Counted from the stretch's first letter, positions 43,641-53,535 are shown. The stretch is 64,000 bases of DNA from Alistipes megaguti (GCF_900604385.1 NZ_LR027382.1:2519001-2583000); one strand, 5' to 3'. The notes: generated from the letters alone by a model not told the origin. Numbers and translations: made by a program.

Positions 43641-43937
43641 ATGCCGCTGGATTATCTCAACGAAGCGAGCGAAGAGGTACAGCGCTTGTTCACACGGCTG
43701 AACGGCGTGGAACTCACGCTGCGAAAGGCCTCCGAGGAGCGCCCGATGATCGGCGAGGAGCGCTACCTGACCGGTGAGGAGGTCTGCACACGCCTGCGCC
43801 TCTCACCGCGCACCTTGCAGACGCTGCGGGACCGGCGGCAGATTCCCTTCACTGTACTTGGCAACCGCCTGCTGCTCTATCCCGAATCGGGGATCCGGGC
43901 AGTCCTTGACCACAACCTTCGGGCAGCTGCCGAGTAG
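43641..43937 (+). CDS. Helix-turn-helix (MerR/excisionase-like) protein
   Basis: The 98-residue protein has an N-terminal helix and an HTH_17 domain (YLTGEEVCTRLRLSPRTLQT, RDRRQIPFTVLGNRLLLYPE). It starts two bases after the previous HTH frame ends. Pairs of such genes near the integrase of Bacteroides mobile elements act as excisionases or mobilisation regulators. It is intact, unlike its upstream partner. A strong terminator follows within 10 bases. Confidence 0.82.
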   Translation: MPLDYLNEASEEVQRLFTRLNGVELTLRKASEERPMIGEERYLTGEEVCTRLRLSPRTLQTLRDRRQIPFTVLGNRLLLYPESGIRAVLDHNLRAAAE

Positions 43938-43942
43938 CAGAC

Positions 43943-43985
43943 AAAGGACTCCTTCGATTTTTTTAAATCGGAGGAGTCCTTTTTG
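43943..43985. terminator. Bidirectional terminator between the HTH genes and the restriction operon
   Basis: AAAGGACTCC pairs with GGAGTCCTTT, with an inner CGATTT/AAATCG stem and T runs on both sides. It serves the HTH genes and the convergent res gene. Confidence 0.88.
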
Positions 43986-43998
43986 CCATATTGCTTTA

Positions 43999-46900
43999 TC
44001 AGTTTATTCTGGTAATAATTGATCGCAGATCTTCATAGGAAGTTATTACGCCATATTTTACATTGCTCGTAGAAACCTCATTAAATAATTTTTTTGCACA
44101 CTCTATTTTAGCAGTTTCTACCCCTCTGAGATCCATTGATCTCATTGATCCCTTGGTTTCAGCAATAAAGAAAACATGTCTGACCTTCCCCGTATCGAAT
44201 GCAATGGCCCAATCCGGAGCGTAGTTTCCAACGGGAGTTGGTATCTGGAAGGATCGGGGCAGTTTGGCGTAAACACATACCTCTGCCGCCGCATCCATAT
44301 CTTTTGCAAAGTCCCGCTCTTTTACAGAATCAGAAAAGACATAATCCAAAATGTGCTTTTTCGCAGGATATGCCTTATCCAGACTTTGTATGGGCTTTTC
44401 TCGGGTGAATATGCTGCTGTCGTATTTGCCTTCAATCAGATTGTAGGATATGTGCTCGATAATCATCGTCGCTTTTTCCTCCCGAATCAGTTTGATCGTA
44501 TTGCGGATAAACTCTTCGGGGTTATTGCGGAACATGGCCAACTTGGATGGAGTCAGACCATTGAGAATCTTGACTACCGAACGGCGTGTCAGCGTGGCTC
44601 CCCGGGCAATCTCACCGACGAGATCGTACGCGACTGACGATGTGGATAAGGTATTCAAGGTTTTCGAGGTCGAAGATGTTTCGTCGAATGCATCCACTGT
44701 TTGTTGCTCGCCGGAGACTACGACATACCGCAGTTGATTGACGTGCAATTTGGCGTTTATGCTCTTTGTCGCATTCTTAATAAGTTCATTGCTGTCGTAG
44801 TGAACCGTATAGGCATATTTGTGGTTGATCTCGTTCCACAAGGCCTGGAACTCTTTCTTGTTGAAGTTTTCATTGAGTCTGTTGTTCTGAACATTGGGCT
44901 TGTTCCCGTTCTCGAACATCTTGCTGACGGCATCTTGGGTTGCCTCATCGTACAGGGCGCGGAGCAACATCTGAATACCTTCAGCCATCGGCGCGAGTTT
45001 CCGGGACATGGGGGCAAGCGCATTGTTTTCCAGATCGGATTTGTATTGTTCGGTAATCTGATCCTTGTCGTCAATATAGTCGTTTTCCCACAAATAGCTC
45101 CGAATGGCAGTTGCCTCCTCTTTGGTGATTGCATGCTTTTCACCATCACACAAAACAAACATCCCCGTAAAGTATGCAACATCGGCTTTTGTCGGACGCT
45201 CCCGCAATACCTCCTGGGTTTCACGCTGCAGGGCGTCGACAAAACTGCTGTAACTCTCATTGGCAATGACCGTCAGCCGGTTCAGATCGTGTACGTTCTC
45301 GCCCAGGGTTTCAAAGTCCATGCGAACACCGTTCCTGTCCACACACAGACACAGTCCCCGGCCTACCTCCTGACGCTTGGCCACGGCGGAATTGGAGTGA
45401 CGCAGCGTGCAGATCTGGAAGACATTCGGGTTGTCCCAACCTTCCCGCAGGGCCGAGTGCGAGAAGATGAACCGTGTGGGCTCATCGAAACTCAACAGAC
45501 GCTCCTTGTTCTTCAGAATCAGATCGTAGGCCGATATGTCGTCGGAGATATCCTTGCCGGGTTTCACTTTACTGTTCACGGAGCGCCCCTTTTTGTCGAT
45601 CGAGAAGTAGCCCCGATGAATGTCGCCCACGCTGAACCGTCGCAGATATTGCTGATAATCCGAATCGAAGAGCGACAACTGCTCGTTGAGCATGTTCGTG
45701 TACTCCTCCTCGAATATCTTTGCGAATATCTCTTTGACCTCGTGTCCCTCCGCGTCGTAGCTTTTGTATTTGGCCACCTCGTCGACAAAGAACAACGACA
45801 GCGTCTTGATTCCCCTGGCAAAAAGTTCGCTCTCCTTTTCGAAGTGCGACATGATCGTCTCCCGAATCTGCACCCGCTGCATGGCCAGTTCGGTGGTGTC
45901 GCCGAATACCTCTCCCTTGTGGAGCGTAATGCCGTTGAGAAAGGTTACGGAGTTGGCATAGGGATCAATCTCCGAGATGTCGAATCCATCGTATTGAGCC
46001 AGCCCGCTTTCGCTGATCAGCTTGTCGCCGACTCCGAACGTGTGAGCTTTGCGCTTTATGCCCGACGGGGTATTTATCTCCAGATCGATACGGGCCATGG
46101 GAGGCCTGTTTTTCGACAATACGATACTGTCGAGATAGAGATAACTCGACAATCCGCGCAGATTCTTGATCTCGAAGCCCTTCACCTGAATCTTTTTTAC
46201 CAGTTTCATGTTGTAGGCATCGAGTGCATCGAGCGCGTAGACCGTATTGTGCCGGGTCTTGTGCGTGGCCGAGTAGTTCAGCATAAACAGCGGCTGGAAT
46301 TTGGCCAGCGCCGTTTGCGTGACCTCGCCCTCCATCTTCTGGGGCTCATCCATGATGATAATCGGATGGTTGGCGGCAATCACATCAATTGGCCGGCGGC
46401 TGCCGAATTCGTCGCGCTGCGAGTAAATGATGCGGCTCTCCTTGCTGCGTCCCCCTTCCTTCATCGAGGCGGCAAAAGCCTGCGTATTGATAATCATCAC
46501 GTTCAGCCCGGCATCCGACGAGAATGAATCGAGTTGTTGCAGATTGGCACTGTTGTAGATAAACCAGCGGGCCTTCTTGCCGTAATACTCCATGAAGTGG
46601 TCTTCGAGCATCCCGAAACTCTTGGCCACTCCTTCGCGGATGGCGATGCTGGGCACCACGACGATGAATTTCGACCAGCCGTACCGCTTGTTCATCTCGA
46701 ACATCGTCTTGATATAGACGTAGGTCTTTCCCGTACCGGTCTCCATCTCGATGTCGAGACTGCAGGCGCCCAATCCCCTGGACAATGCCTCGGAACGCTT
46801 GATGTTGTTGCGGTCCTGTATCTTGTGGATGTTCTCCAGCAGCTCCGAGGCGTTGAGCCAAACCTCCTGGTTCCGGTAGCCGGTCTCCAGCTCACGTTCA

Positions 46901-47046
46901 TCCATCCGGGTTTGGTATTCCTTCTCCCGCTTGCCGAGGTCGCGACGGTAGGTGGCATTCCCCTGCGAAGGCTGTCCGGCAAACACATCGACCGTACTCT
47001 CCACCGCATCGGTCTGGTATTGCTGTATCTTGAATCTGAATTTCAT
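43999..47046 (-). CDS. res: Type III restriction endonuclease subunit Res
   Basis: The 1015-residue protein has the superfamily 2 helicase order of type III Res: an N-terminal segment ending in Walker A METGTGKTYVYI (GTGKT at 104-108), motif II IIIMDEPQKMEG, motif III LNYSATHKTRHN and motif VI KRQEVGRGLCL. The C-terminal nuclease of PD-(D/E)xK type shows NYAPDWAIAF followed by FFIAETKGSMRS. Together with Mod it cleaves DNA after ATP-driven translocation or sliding. It is the last gene of a five-gene operon, 8 bases after mod. Catalytic residues look intact. Confidence 0.93.
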   Translation of the reverse strand: MKFRFKIQQYQTDAVESTVDVFAGQPSQGNATYRRDLGKREKEYQTRMDERELETGYRNQEVWLNASELLENIHKIQDRNNIKRSEALSRGLGACSLDIEMETGTGKTYVYIKTMFEMNKRYGWSKFIVVVPSIAIREGVAKSFGMLEDHFMEYYGKKARWFIYNSANLQQLDSFSSDAGLNVMIINTQAFAASMKEGGRSKESRIIYSQRDEFGSRRPIDVIAANHPIIIMDEPQKMEGEVTQTALAKFQPLFMLNYSATHKTRHNTVYALDALDAYNMKLVKKIQVKGFEIKNLRGLSSYLYLDSIVLSKNRPPMARIDLEINTPSGIKRKAHTFGVGDKLISESGLAQYDGFDISEIDPYANSVTFLNGITLHKGEVFGDTTELAMQRVQIRETIMSHFEKESELFARGIKTLSLFFVDEVAKYKSYDAEGHEVKEIFAKIFEEEYTNMLNEQLSLFDSDYQQYLRRFSVGDIHRGYFSIDKKGRSVNSKVKPGKDISDDISAYDLILKNKERLLSFDEPTRFIFSHSALREGWDNPNVFQICTLRHSNSAVAKRQEVGRGLCLCVDRNGVRMDFETLGENVHDLNRLTVIANESYSSFVDALQRETQEVLRERPTKADVAYFTGMFVLCDGEKHAITKEEATAIRSYLWENDYIDDKDQITEQYKSDLENNALAPMSRKLAPMAEGIQMLLRALYDEATQDAVSKMFENGNKPNVQNNRLNENFNKKEFQALWNEINHKYAYTVHYDSNELIKNATKSINAKLHVNQLRYVVVSGEQQTVDAFDETSSTSKTLNTLSTSSVAYDLVGEIARGATLTRRSVVKILNGLTPSKLAMFRNNPEEFIRNTIKLIREEKATMIIEHISYNLIEGKYDSSIFTREKPIQSLDKAYPAKKHILDYVFSDSVKERDFAKDMDAAAEVCVYAKLPRSFQIPTPVGNYAPDWAIAFDTGKVRHVFFIAETKGSMRSMDLRGVETAKIECAKKLFNEVSTSNVKYGVITSYEDLRSIITRIN

Positions 47047-47054
47047 GGCACTCT

Positions 47055-48968
47055 CTACAAAATCCGACGGATGGTCTCCTTGCTGTATGCGTTGAAAATC
47101 TGGTCGAAGTTGTCCAGCACGTTGTCCGTGGCGGCCGAGGCATCGCGCATCACAAAATAATAGGGCTGCATGCGGGCAATCTCCGTGATCACCTGCTCGT
47201 CGATGTCGCGGTCAAAGCAGGCGACCAGGTAGTTGCCGTCGACCGCATAGACCTTCTTGCCGTGAATCTCGCGCTCCTCGATGCGGCTCGACAAGGGCAG
47301 ATTGCACTCCGGCATCACCTGGAACAACAAATCTTCCGCCGTACGGTCCGGCTTGATGTTGTCCTCGAAGGCCTCGAATCCCAGGGTCTGTTCGATGGGC
47401 GTCTGGGCCGGGGTGTAATAGACATCGGCCATGTTCGAGGAGTCGAGTTTCAACACGCGGAATCCGGTGTCGAGACGGTCGATTGCCTCCTTGTCCTTGT
47501 TTTCCTCCTTGATCTTCTTTCCGGCCCGGCGAATGCGTTCCTTGCCGATTTCGCAGATGTTCGGGTATCCGGCTTTGTAAGCTTCGCTTTGGGGGTCGGT
47601 CTTTTCGGGCAGCTGGACCATAATAAACTTGCGGTTTCCCCCATCCTCGGCATTGAGCTGCATCACGGCATGGGCCGTCGTGGCCGACCCGGAAAAGAAA
47701 TCAAGAACAAGAGAGTCGGAATTTGTCCCTGCCTCTAGTAATAATTTGAGCAAATCAACATTTTTAGGGAAATCGAATAGTCCTTGTGTCGTATCGTCAT
47801 TTCGCGATGCCAATATATCTGTCCAGTTCGTGTTTCTTAAGATACCGTCTGCTGGGGATATCCAATTTTCCACACCCGCATTTTTCCCCTTGCCATTGGG
47901 ATTTCTCCGGATAAATTTTTTGCATCGTCCAGTCTTTTCCCAGTATTCCTCAAGAGTCATTGTATGACTATATTTTTGGACATACTCTTCATAATTTTTT
48001 ACAGCTTCATATGCCAACTCTTTACTCCATTTCCATTGTCCAGTAGTAGGGGTATAACCTAAAATATTATAACGCATTGTTGGTCTATTAGCGTCATTCC
48101 AGAATCCCTTCCAATATCCGGTTGAAGCACGTTCTTCAGAAGATGCTTTAAAAATAGGGTTAAATAGAAATGTATTTTTCGAGTAACATAGAATATATTC
48201 AAATCCTATATTAAACGATTTTAAGCCTTGATTCATAAATTGCCTATTCAAATTCTTGTCGTATCTACGAACAATGAAAGAATTTGCAAATTTATCTTGT
48301 CCAAAAACTTCATTACAGATTTTCTTGAGATTCTCTATTTCATTTTCGTCGATTGAGATAAAGATCACCCCGTCGTCCGACAACAGGTCGCGGGCCACTT
48401 TCAAGCGAGGATAGATCATATTGAGCCAATCGGTATGGAAACGACCGTTGGCTTCGGTATTGCGCTGCATCGGGTCGATGGTTTGGTGGCCCTCCGCATC
48501 GAACAGCCCGCTGCGCTGCTCAAACTCCGTTTTGCCCTTGGCAAAGTCGTCGTTATAGACGAAATCGTTGCCGGTGTTGTAGGGCGGATCGATGTAGATC
48601 ATCTTCACCTTGCCGAGGTAGTTCTCGCGCAGGAGTTTCAGCACGTCGAGGTTGTCGCCTTCGATGTAGAGGTTTTGGGTGGTATCGAAGTCGACGCTTT
48701 CGGCACGGCACGGGCGCAAGGTTTTCGAGGTCGGGGTATTGGCCAGCCGGATGGCTGCGCGCTTGTCGGGCCAGGTGAACTGGTAACGCTGTTCGGGGCC
48801 TTCGACCACGTCGTGAGCCAGGAGTTGGCGGAGTTTGTCGAAGTCGATGGCCTGTTCGACGCGACCGTTGCTGTTGATTCGTTCGGTCAGACACTCGGGG
48901 AACAACGCCCCGATTTGTTCTATATTTCTATCGGCCATATCCGCCGTCTGCATCTTCAGGTGTTCCAT
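47055..48968 (-). CDS. mod: Type III DNA-methyltransferase subunit Mod
   Basis: The 637-residue beta-class adenine-N6 methyltransferase has the catalytic motif IYIDPPYNTGNDF (DPPY at 127-130) before the AdoMet site LVLDFFSGSATTAHAV (about 430). The segment between them (roughly residues 210-410, bases 47740-48340) holds the target recognition domain. That stretch is clearly richer in A+T than both flanks, as expected for an exchanged specificity module. Mod alone would methylate one strand of an asymmetric site and guides Res. It lies 5 bases after the trypco2-like gene. Confidence 0.93.
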   Translation of the reverse strand: MEHLKMQTADMADRNIEQIGALFPECLTERINSNGRVEQAIDFDKLRQLLAHDVVEGPEQRYQFTWPDKRAAIRLANTPTSKTLRPCRAESVDFDTTQNLYIEGDNLDVLKLLRENYLGKVKMIYIDPPYNTGNDFVYNDDFAKGKTEFEQRSGLFDAEGHQTIDPMQRNTEANGRFHTDWLNMIYPRLKVARDLLSDDGVIFISIDENEIENLKKICNEVFGQDKFANSFIVRRYDKNLNRQFMNQGLKSFNIGFEYILCYSKNTFLFNPIFKASSEERASTGYWKGFWNDANRPTMRYNILGYTPTTGQWKWSKELAYEAVKNYEEYVQKYSHTMTLEEYWEKTGRCKKFIRRNPNGKGKNAGVENWISPADGILRNTNWTDILASRNDDTTQGLFDFPKNVDLLKLLLEAGTNSDSLVLDFFSGSATTAHAVMQLNAEDGGNRKFIMVQLPEKTDPQSEAYKAGYPNICEIGKERIRRAGKKIKEENKDKEAIDRLDTGFRVLKLDSSNMADVYYTPAQTPIEQTLGFEAFEDNIKPDRTAEDLLFQVMPECNLPLSSRIEEREIHGKKVYAVDGNYLVACFDRDIDEQVITEIARMQPYYFVMRDASAATDNVLDNFDQIFNAYSKETIRRIL

Positions 48969-48973
48969 GGGGA

Positions 48974-49315
48974 TTATTTCTTTTTTATTGATAACACAAG
49001 TGGAATCGTGTATTTTATGCGACTGATTGTTTGGCTTTCGACTTTCGACTCAACGTTGCCTCCAAAATTGAAGGCAACAACCTTGATACCTGCCCCGCCA
49101 CTTTTTCCGTCGCTTTCTGTGGCTGTTATGGCAACATCAAAATCAACGTCAATAACGTTACCTTCGACAGTTCCTCTTACATATCTATAATCGCCATTAG
49201 ATGCGAGTCCGTTTTTGGGAATATATCCTCCTATTTTTTGTAATTGCGAGTCAGCCTCATTAGCCCCTTCTACAATTTGTACTAACGTTTGGGTTGTAAA
49301 TTCCTTTATGTCCAT
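48974..49315 (-). CDS. Small trypco2-like protein in the restriction operon
   Basis: The 113-residue protein has an N-terminal helix (FTTQTLVQIVEGANEADSQL), a central beta strand pattern (VDFDVAITATESDG...GIKVVAFNFGG) and a closing SRIKYTIPLVLSIKKK. This order matches the trypsin-co-occurring domain 2 (trypco2) family, found near proteases and other effectors in defence-like neighbourhoods. No catalytic residues are expected. It is wedged between DUF4391 and mod with gaps of 2 and 5 bases, so it is a bona fide operon member. Family assignment is by eye. Confidence 0.62.
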   Translation of the reverse strand: MDIKEFTTQTLVQIVEGANEADSQLQKIGGYIPKNGLASNGDYRYVRGTVEGNVIDVDFDVAITATESDGKSGGAGIKVVAFNFGGNVESKVESQTISRIKYTIPLVLSIKKK

Positions 49316-49317
49316 AT

Positions 49318-49920
49318 TTATTCCAATTCTTTTTTCAGTTTCTTCAACTCCTCGAACAACTCCGTTTTCCGCCGCGGCTGCCGCTCCGAACGGGCCTTGC
49401 GTTCCAGCACCTCGATCTGGTGAAGCAGTTTCGCGCGGCGGTCCTCCTGCACAATCTGTTCGGCAACGCTGAGCCCCTCGGTGGGGGTAACGGCTCCGAT
49501 CGAGGCGACAATTTCATCCCATACGGCATCGAGATTCAATCCCCGGAGCGGTATGCGGACACTCCCGGCGGGTTGCCAGGCCGAGAATATCATCCGCGAA
49601 CAAAAGAGCGCCAGCCGGACCTCTCCGTCGAACGATAATGCAAAGATAAGATTTTGTGGGATTAATCGGACCAGCAGTTCCAGATTCTTCGCCTGACATT
49701 CGCGGTGTTTGAGCTGGACGTCAAGCAGATAAAATTTTTTCACCCGTTCGCCCTCCGCAAGGGCCGGAACCGTGGCCGGAGAGATCTCGGCAACGATGTC
49801 GATGCGGCTGATGTCGGCATCGAACCGGTCGCGCTGCGCCGCCCGCAATTCAAAACGGGAGTAGATCGTCTTCTTGGGAAGCGACCGGCGCATCTCGGTG
49901 GAGGAAGGAAGTCCGTACAT
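49318..49920 (-). CDS. DUF4391 family protein
   Basis: The 200-residue protein contains LPKKTIYSRFELRAAQRDRF near the N-terminus, VKKFYLLDVQLKHRE, an acidic middle and a C-terminal charged coiled coil (HQIEVLERKARSERQPRRK). This matches DUF4391, a family of unknown function repeatedly found beside helicases and type III restriction genes. It lies 3 bases after the SNF2 helicase gene. A specificity or assembly role is a guess. Confidence 0.8.
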   Translation of the reverse strand: MYGLPSSTEMRRSLPKKTIYSRFELRAAQRDRFDADISRIDIVAEISPATVPALAEGERVKKFYLLDVQLKHRECQAKNLELLVRLIPQNLIFALSFDGEVRLALFCSRMIFSAWQPAGSVRIPLRGLNLDAVWDEIVASIGAVTPTEGLSVAEQIVQEDRRAKLLHQIEVLERKARSERQPRRKTELFEELKKLKKELE

Positions 49921-49923
49921 TGG

Positions 49924-52900
49924 TTATTGGATAACGATGAAACAGATCAGTTCGAAATCATCGAGCCCCTTGATCTCGTCGGCGAACAGGCGACCCGGGG
50001 CTCCGCTCAGGAAGCTGTCCAGATCGCTCTCGGCCTTGACCTCCACGATGGAGGCGATGGCCTGATTGAGCAGTTCCGAGTAGTGGCGCATCTCGCGGCC
50101 GTCGCGGGTGAGGCGGTTGAATTCCCGGCAGAGCGTCGCATCGGGTTCGCTGTGGCCCTTGCACAGGCGGCGAAGCCGGTCGAGCAGCTCTTTGGGGGCA
50201 AGGTGGTTGATGACGACGGAGCCCGTTTCCGAAATATAGACCAGATAGAACGGATGAAGGCGGTTCTGGCGGTCGATATTGACCGAGTTGTTGCGGTTTT
50301 TCAGAACATAGATGACCCCCGGGGGGCAGTTGTCCGTATGGTTGACGACAGCATGCAGTCCGAAGGGGGTATGTTCGATATCGGGATTCGTCTTCATGTA
50401 ATCCAGCAGGTCGAGCCGGAATTCATTCAGCCCCAGGTCCATGATGGAGATGCCCGACGACATCTCCTCGATGTCGACCACCTCCGATTGCAGCCGTTTG
50501 AGCTGTTCGCGTCGGTATTCCAGGTCGCCCTTCTCCTCGGGTGAAATCGGGTTGTCGTCTCCCGTTGAGGTCAGAACCGACACCTTCATGCGGGCTTCGA
50601 CACGTCCCTTGAGGTCGATATATTCGTCGAGCGTCATATCCGGCCAGTAGTTGACCAGCTGGATAACGGCGTTGCGCGACCCGATGCGGTTGATTCGTCC
50701 GAAGCGCTGGATGATCCGCACGGGATTCCAATGGATGTCGTAGTTGATCAGATAGTCGCAATCCTGCAGATTCTGTCCTTCGGAGATGCAGTCCGTGGCA
50801 ATGAGCACATCAATCTGTTCGTGGATATCCGGGAAAAGCACCTCTTTCTCCTTCGATATCGGCGAGAAGAGGGTCAGCACGGTGTTGAAATCGAGTTTCT
50901 GGCGCAGACGCAGAGTGCTTCGGGCCTCCACATCGCCGGTAACAAGCGCCGTGTGGAGACCTGTCTTTTCGTGAATGCGTTCCGCCAGATTGTTGTACAG
51001 ATACTCGGCCGTATCGGAAAACGCCGTAAAGACAAGAACCTTCATGTTCCCGTCATTGATCGGGTGTTCGAATTTGTGGCGTAAGTCGGCAATGAGCTGC
51101 TGCAACTTGCAATCGTGTTCCGGGGTTATGTCGGCCAGCATGAACAGCAGCAGGTCGAGCGTTTCGAGATCCTCGGAGAGGTATCGCTTCCAGCTGACGT
51201 AGTCCATGTCCTTCAACGCGATTTGCGACTTACGGCCTCCAATGAAAAGGCTGTCCTGATCGTCGATATCCAGTCCGGAGGTGAAATCGAAATCGTCGAT
51301 GGCGGTCGTTTCCGTATCGTGGCTGTCGATTTTCCGGATAGTGGCGTTGATGAAGCTCTGGATACGGGTGAGGGTCAGTCGGAAAGAATTGACCGAACTT
51401 TCAAGCCGTTTCAACAGATTGCTGCTCATCAACTGACGCAGACCGCTCTCCCGTCCGGCCATGGTGAGGTTCGCATAGCCCTCCTGCGAGTCGCTTTTGG
51501 TGTATTTGGCACGCGAACTGGGCAAGATGAATAGCGAAGGCGTATAGATGGCCAGATTCAGTTGCTGAAGAAGTCCGAATATCTCGTTATAATTGATTGC
51601 CCGATCCAGATCGGTCAGGTGAGGCCGACGGGATATCGGAGCAAGCCGCTTCGGGAATTGGCCGATATCGGTCGTATCGTAATATTGCTCGATGTGTTTG
51701 CGGCTGCGGGCAATCGTAACGGAGTCGAGGACCTCGAAGAAGTCAAAACTCAACTTGTCGAGCAGCGCTTTGGTTGTGCGTTCGGCCTGTGGCAGACGAA
51801 CCCAACTGTTGTATGCAGCTTGAGCCTGTCGGAAAATATCGTCTATTCCGTTCTGGGTATTCAGCAGAGAGTTGATATTGGCTGCATCTCCTTCATAAGC
51901 CAGAGCGATCTGATTCTTGAGATCGTTGAACCGGTTATTTACGGGAGTTGCGGACAGCATGAGGACCTTGGTCCGGACGCCTTGTCGGATTACTTTATTG
52001 AGGAGTTGCAGGTAACGGTTTTCTCTTGGGTTCTCATCATTCTCATCCGTGGATACTTTACCTCCATTGCGGAAATTATGCGATTCGTCTATGACGACAA
52101 GATCATAATTTGACCAGTTGATATGTGTCAGGTCTATTCCATTGGACTTTCCGCTTTCGCGGGACAGATCGGAATGAAAAAGTATGTCATATCGCAACCG
52201 ATCCTTGGCTATGGGATTGTTCTTATAGTTGCTGCGGTAGGTTGCCCAGTTGTCGTATAGTTTCTTGGGGCAAAGGACCAGAACTGACTTGTTCCGGGTT
52301 TCATAATATTTTATGACCGAAAGGGCCGTGAATGTTTTGCCCAGACCAACGCTGTCGGCCAAGATACAGCTGTTGTATTTTTCCAGCTTGTTTATGATGG
52401 CCAGACATGCATCTTTCTGGAAATTATACAGTTTGTTCCAGATGATGCTGCTCTTGAACCCGGTGGCCTCATTGGGCAGGACATCCTCGGATATATCTTC
52501 CAGAAATTCGTTGAAAATATTGTATAATGTGACAAAATAGAGAAAATCGGGTGCATTTTCCTTGTAGGCATTGGTTATGTTGTCCAGAACTTCGTCTGTG
52601 ACAATCTGCATTCGGGAGGTGTCGTTCCAAAGTTGATCGAACAGGGCCAAAAATTGTTGAGACATGGGGAAATCCAATTTGTTGACCATTGTATATGCAT
52701 TATTGCCACGTTCACACCCCAATTCGACTGTGGTGAATCCGGCAATGGGCATATAACTTTTGTTATCTATATTGGCAAATCCCATCATGTTCTCATTCGT
52801 CCGATTGGATTTGAAGCAAGCCTTTCGCCGGATCCACTCCGCACACTCTTTGGCGATGGCTTTTTGAGATAATTCGTTGCGAAGCTTTATTTCGAATTCA

Positions 52901-53154
52901 GAACCATATAGATTGCGCTCTCGGTTTAATCTGGGAATGTAAAACTCCCGTTTTTGCTTGTTGGCTTTTTCAGTAATAAAAGTCGGAGACGTAAAGATGA
53001 AGCGTAATTCTTCGATGTCTTTCAATTGTTTTTTCAACTCCTGAAAGGCATAAATTGAAAAACAAGATGCTGCAATGGCAATCTTGCTTCCCGATTTAAT
53101 CTCTTCGATAAAATCGTCCTTCAGGGTTTTGTCTATATTGTTGATTATCTCCAT
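49924..53154 (-). CDS. SNF2-family helicase with degenerate PLD-like N-terminal domain
   Basis: From ATG 53154 the 1076-residue protein has an N-terminal part (about 1-170) patterned like phospholipase-D-fold nucleases (AIAASCFSIYAFQELKK; RFIFTSPTF; MPIAGFTTVELG). The HxK catalytic motif is missing: the matching place reads NMMGFAN. The SNF2 motor follows with Walker A LADSVGLGKT (265-274), DESH at 356-359, LMLSATPVNN and the C-lobe IQRFGRINRIGS. It heads the five-gene operon with DUF4391, trypco2-like, Mod and Res. The frame can be extended to 53364, but the extension lacks domain character. It may translocate on DNA as an extra motor for the restriction complex. Confidence 0.85.
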   Translation of the reverse strand: MEIINNIDKTLKDDFIEEIKSGSKIAIAASCFSIYAFQELKKQLKDIEELRFIFTSPTFITEKANKQKREFYIPRLNRERNLYGSEFEIKLRNELSQKAIAKECAEWIRRKACFKSNRTNENMMGFANIDNKSYMPIAGFTTVELGCERGNNAYTMVNKLDFPMSQQFLALFDQLWNDTSRMQIVTDEVLDNITNAYKENAPDFLYFVTLYNIFNEFLEDISEDVLPNEATGFKSSIIWNKLYNFQKDACLAIINKLEKYNSCILADSVGLGKTFTALSVIKYYETRNKSVLVLCPKKLYDNWATYRSNYKNNPIAKDRLRYDILFHSDLSRESGKSNGIDLTHINWSNYDLVVIDESHNFRNGGKVSTDENDENPRENRYLQLLNKVIRQGVRTKVLMLSATPVNNRFNDLKNQIALAYEGDAANINSLLNTQNGIDDIFRQAQAAYNSWVRLPQAERTTKALLDKLSFDFFEVLDSVTIARSRKHIEQYYDTTDIGQFPKRLAPISRRPHLTDLDRAINYNEIFGLLQQLNLAIYTPSLFILPSSRAKYTKSDSQEGYANLTMAGRESGLRQLMSSNLLKRLESSVNSFRLTLTRIQSFINATIRKIDSHDTETTAIDDFDFTSGLDIDDQDSLFIGGRKSQIALKDMDYVSWKRYLSEDLETLDLLLFMLADITPEHDCKLQQLIADLRHKFEHPINDGNMKVLVFTAFSDTAEYLYNNLAERIHEKTGLHTALVTGDVEARSTLRLRQKLDFNTVLTLFSPISKEKEVLFPDIHEQIDVLIATDCISEGQNLQDCDYLINYDIHWNPVRIIQRFGRINRIGSRNAVIQLVNYWPDMTLDEYIDLKGRVEARMKVSVLTSTGDDNPISPEEKGDLEYRREQLKRLQSEVVDIEEMSSGISIMDLGLNEFRLDLLDYMKTNPDIEHTPFGLHAVVNHTDNCPPGVIYVLKNRNNSVNIDRQNRLHPFYLVYISETGSVVINHLAPKELLDRLRRLCKGHSEPDATLCREFNRLTRDGREMRHYSELLNQAIASIVEVKAESDLDSFLSGAPGRLFADEIKGLDDFELICFIVIQ

Positions 53155-53535
53155 GTCAATTAATTGAAGCCAATGCACATGCAAGTACGAATTTAAATAA
53201 AAAAACTGTTTTATCAAAGTTTGAACAGTTGTCGCATTTATAATGCAACTACCAGCAAGAAAGCGCAATCGCGCCTCATGGTGAAACAAACCGGCAGCGG
53301 GTGCCGTTATCCTCACAACGACGCAAAAACCACCGACCATGACAACGCCATTCATCCCTTTCAAGGCTCCCCAATGAAGAGCCGACCACCTTCTATCTGC
53401 TGCCTACCGTCCCCGGTTGGACGACAACAAGTCCCGATTCGTTCGGGTCCAAAGCTGCACGCTTCCCATCCTTGCCGCGACATGAACCTCCTGCCGTTTG
53501 CCGGTACGGGAGCGCCTCCGCGCTGACGCCTTTGC

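Noticed and set aside
43999..53154. Classification of the restriction operon as DISARM or BREX
   Set aside because: No DrmA, DrmB, PglZ or BrxC-like gene is present; Mod and Res are of plain type III form.
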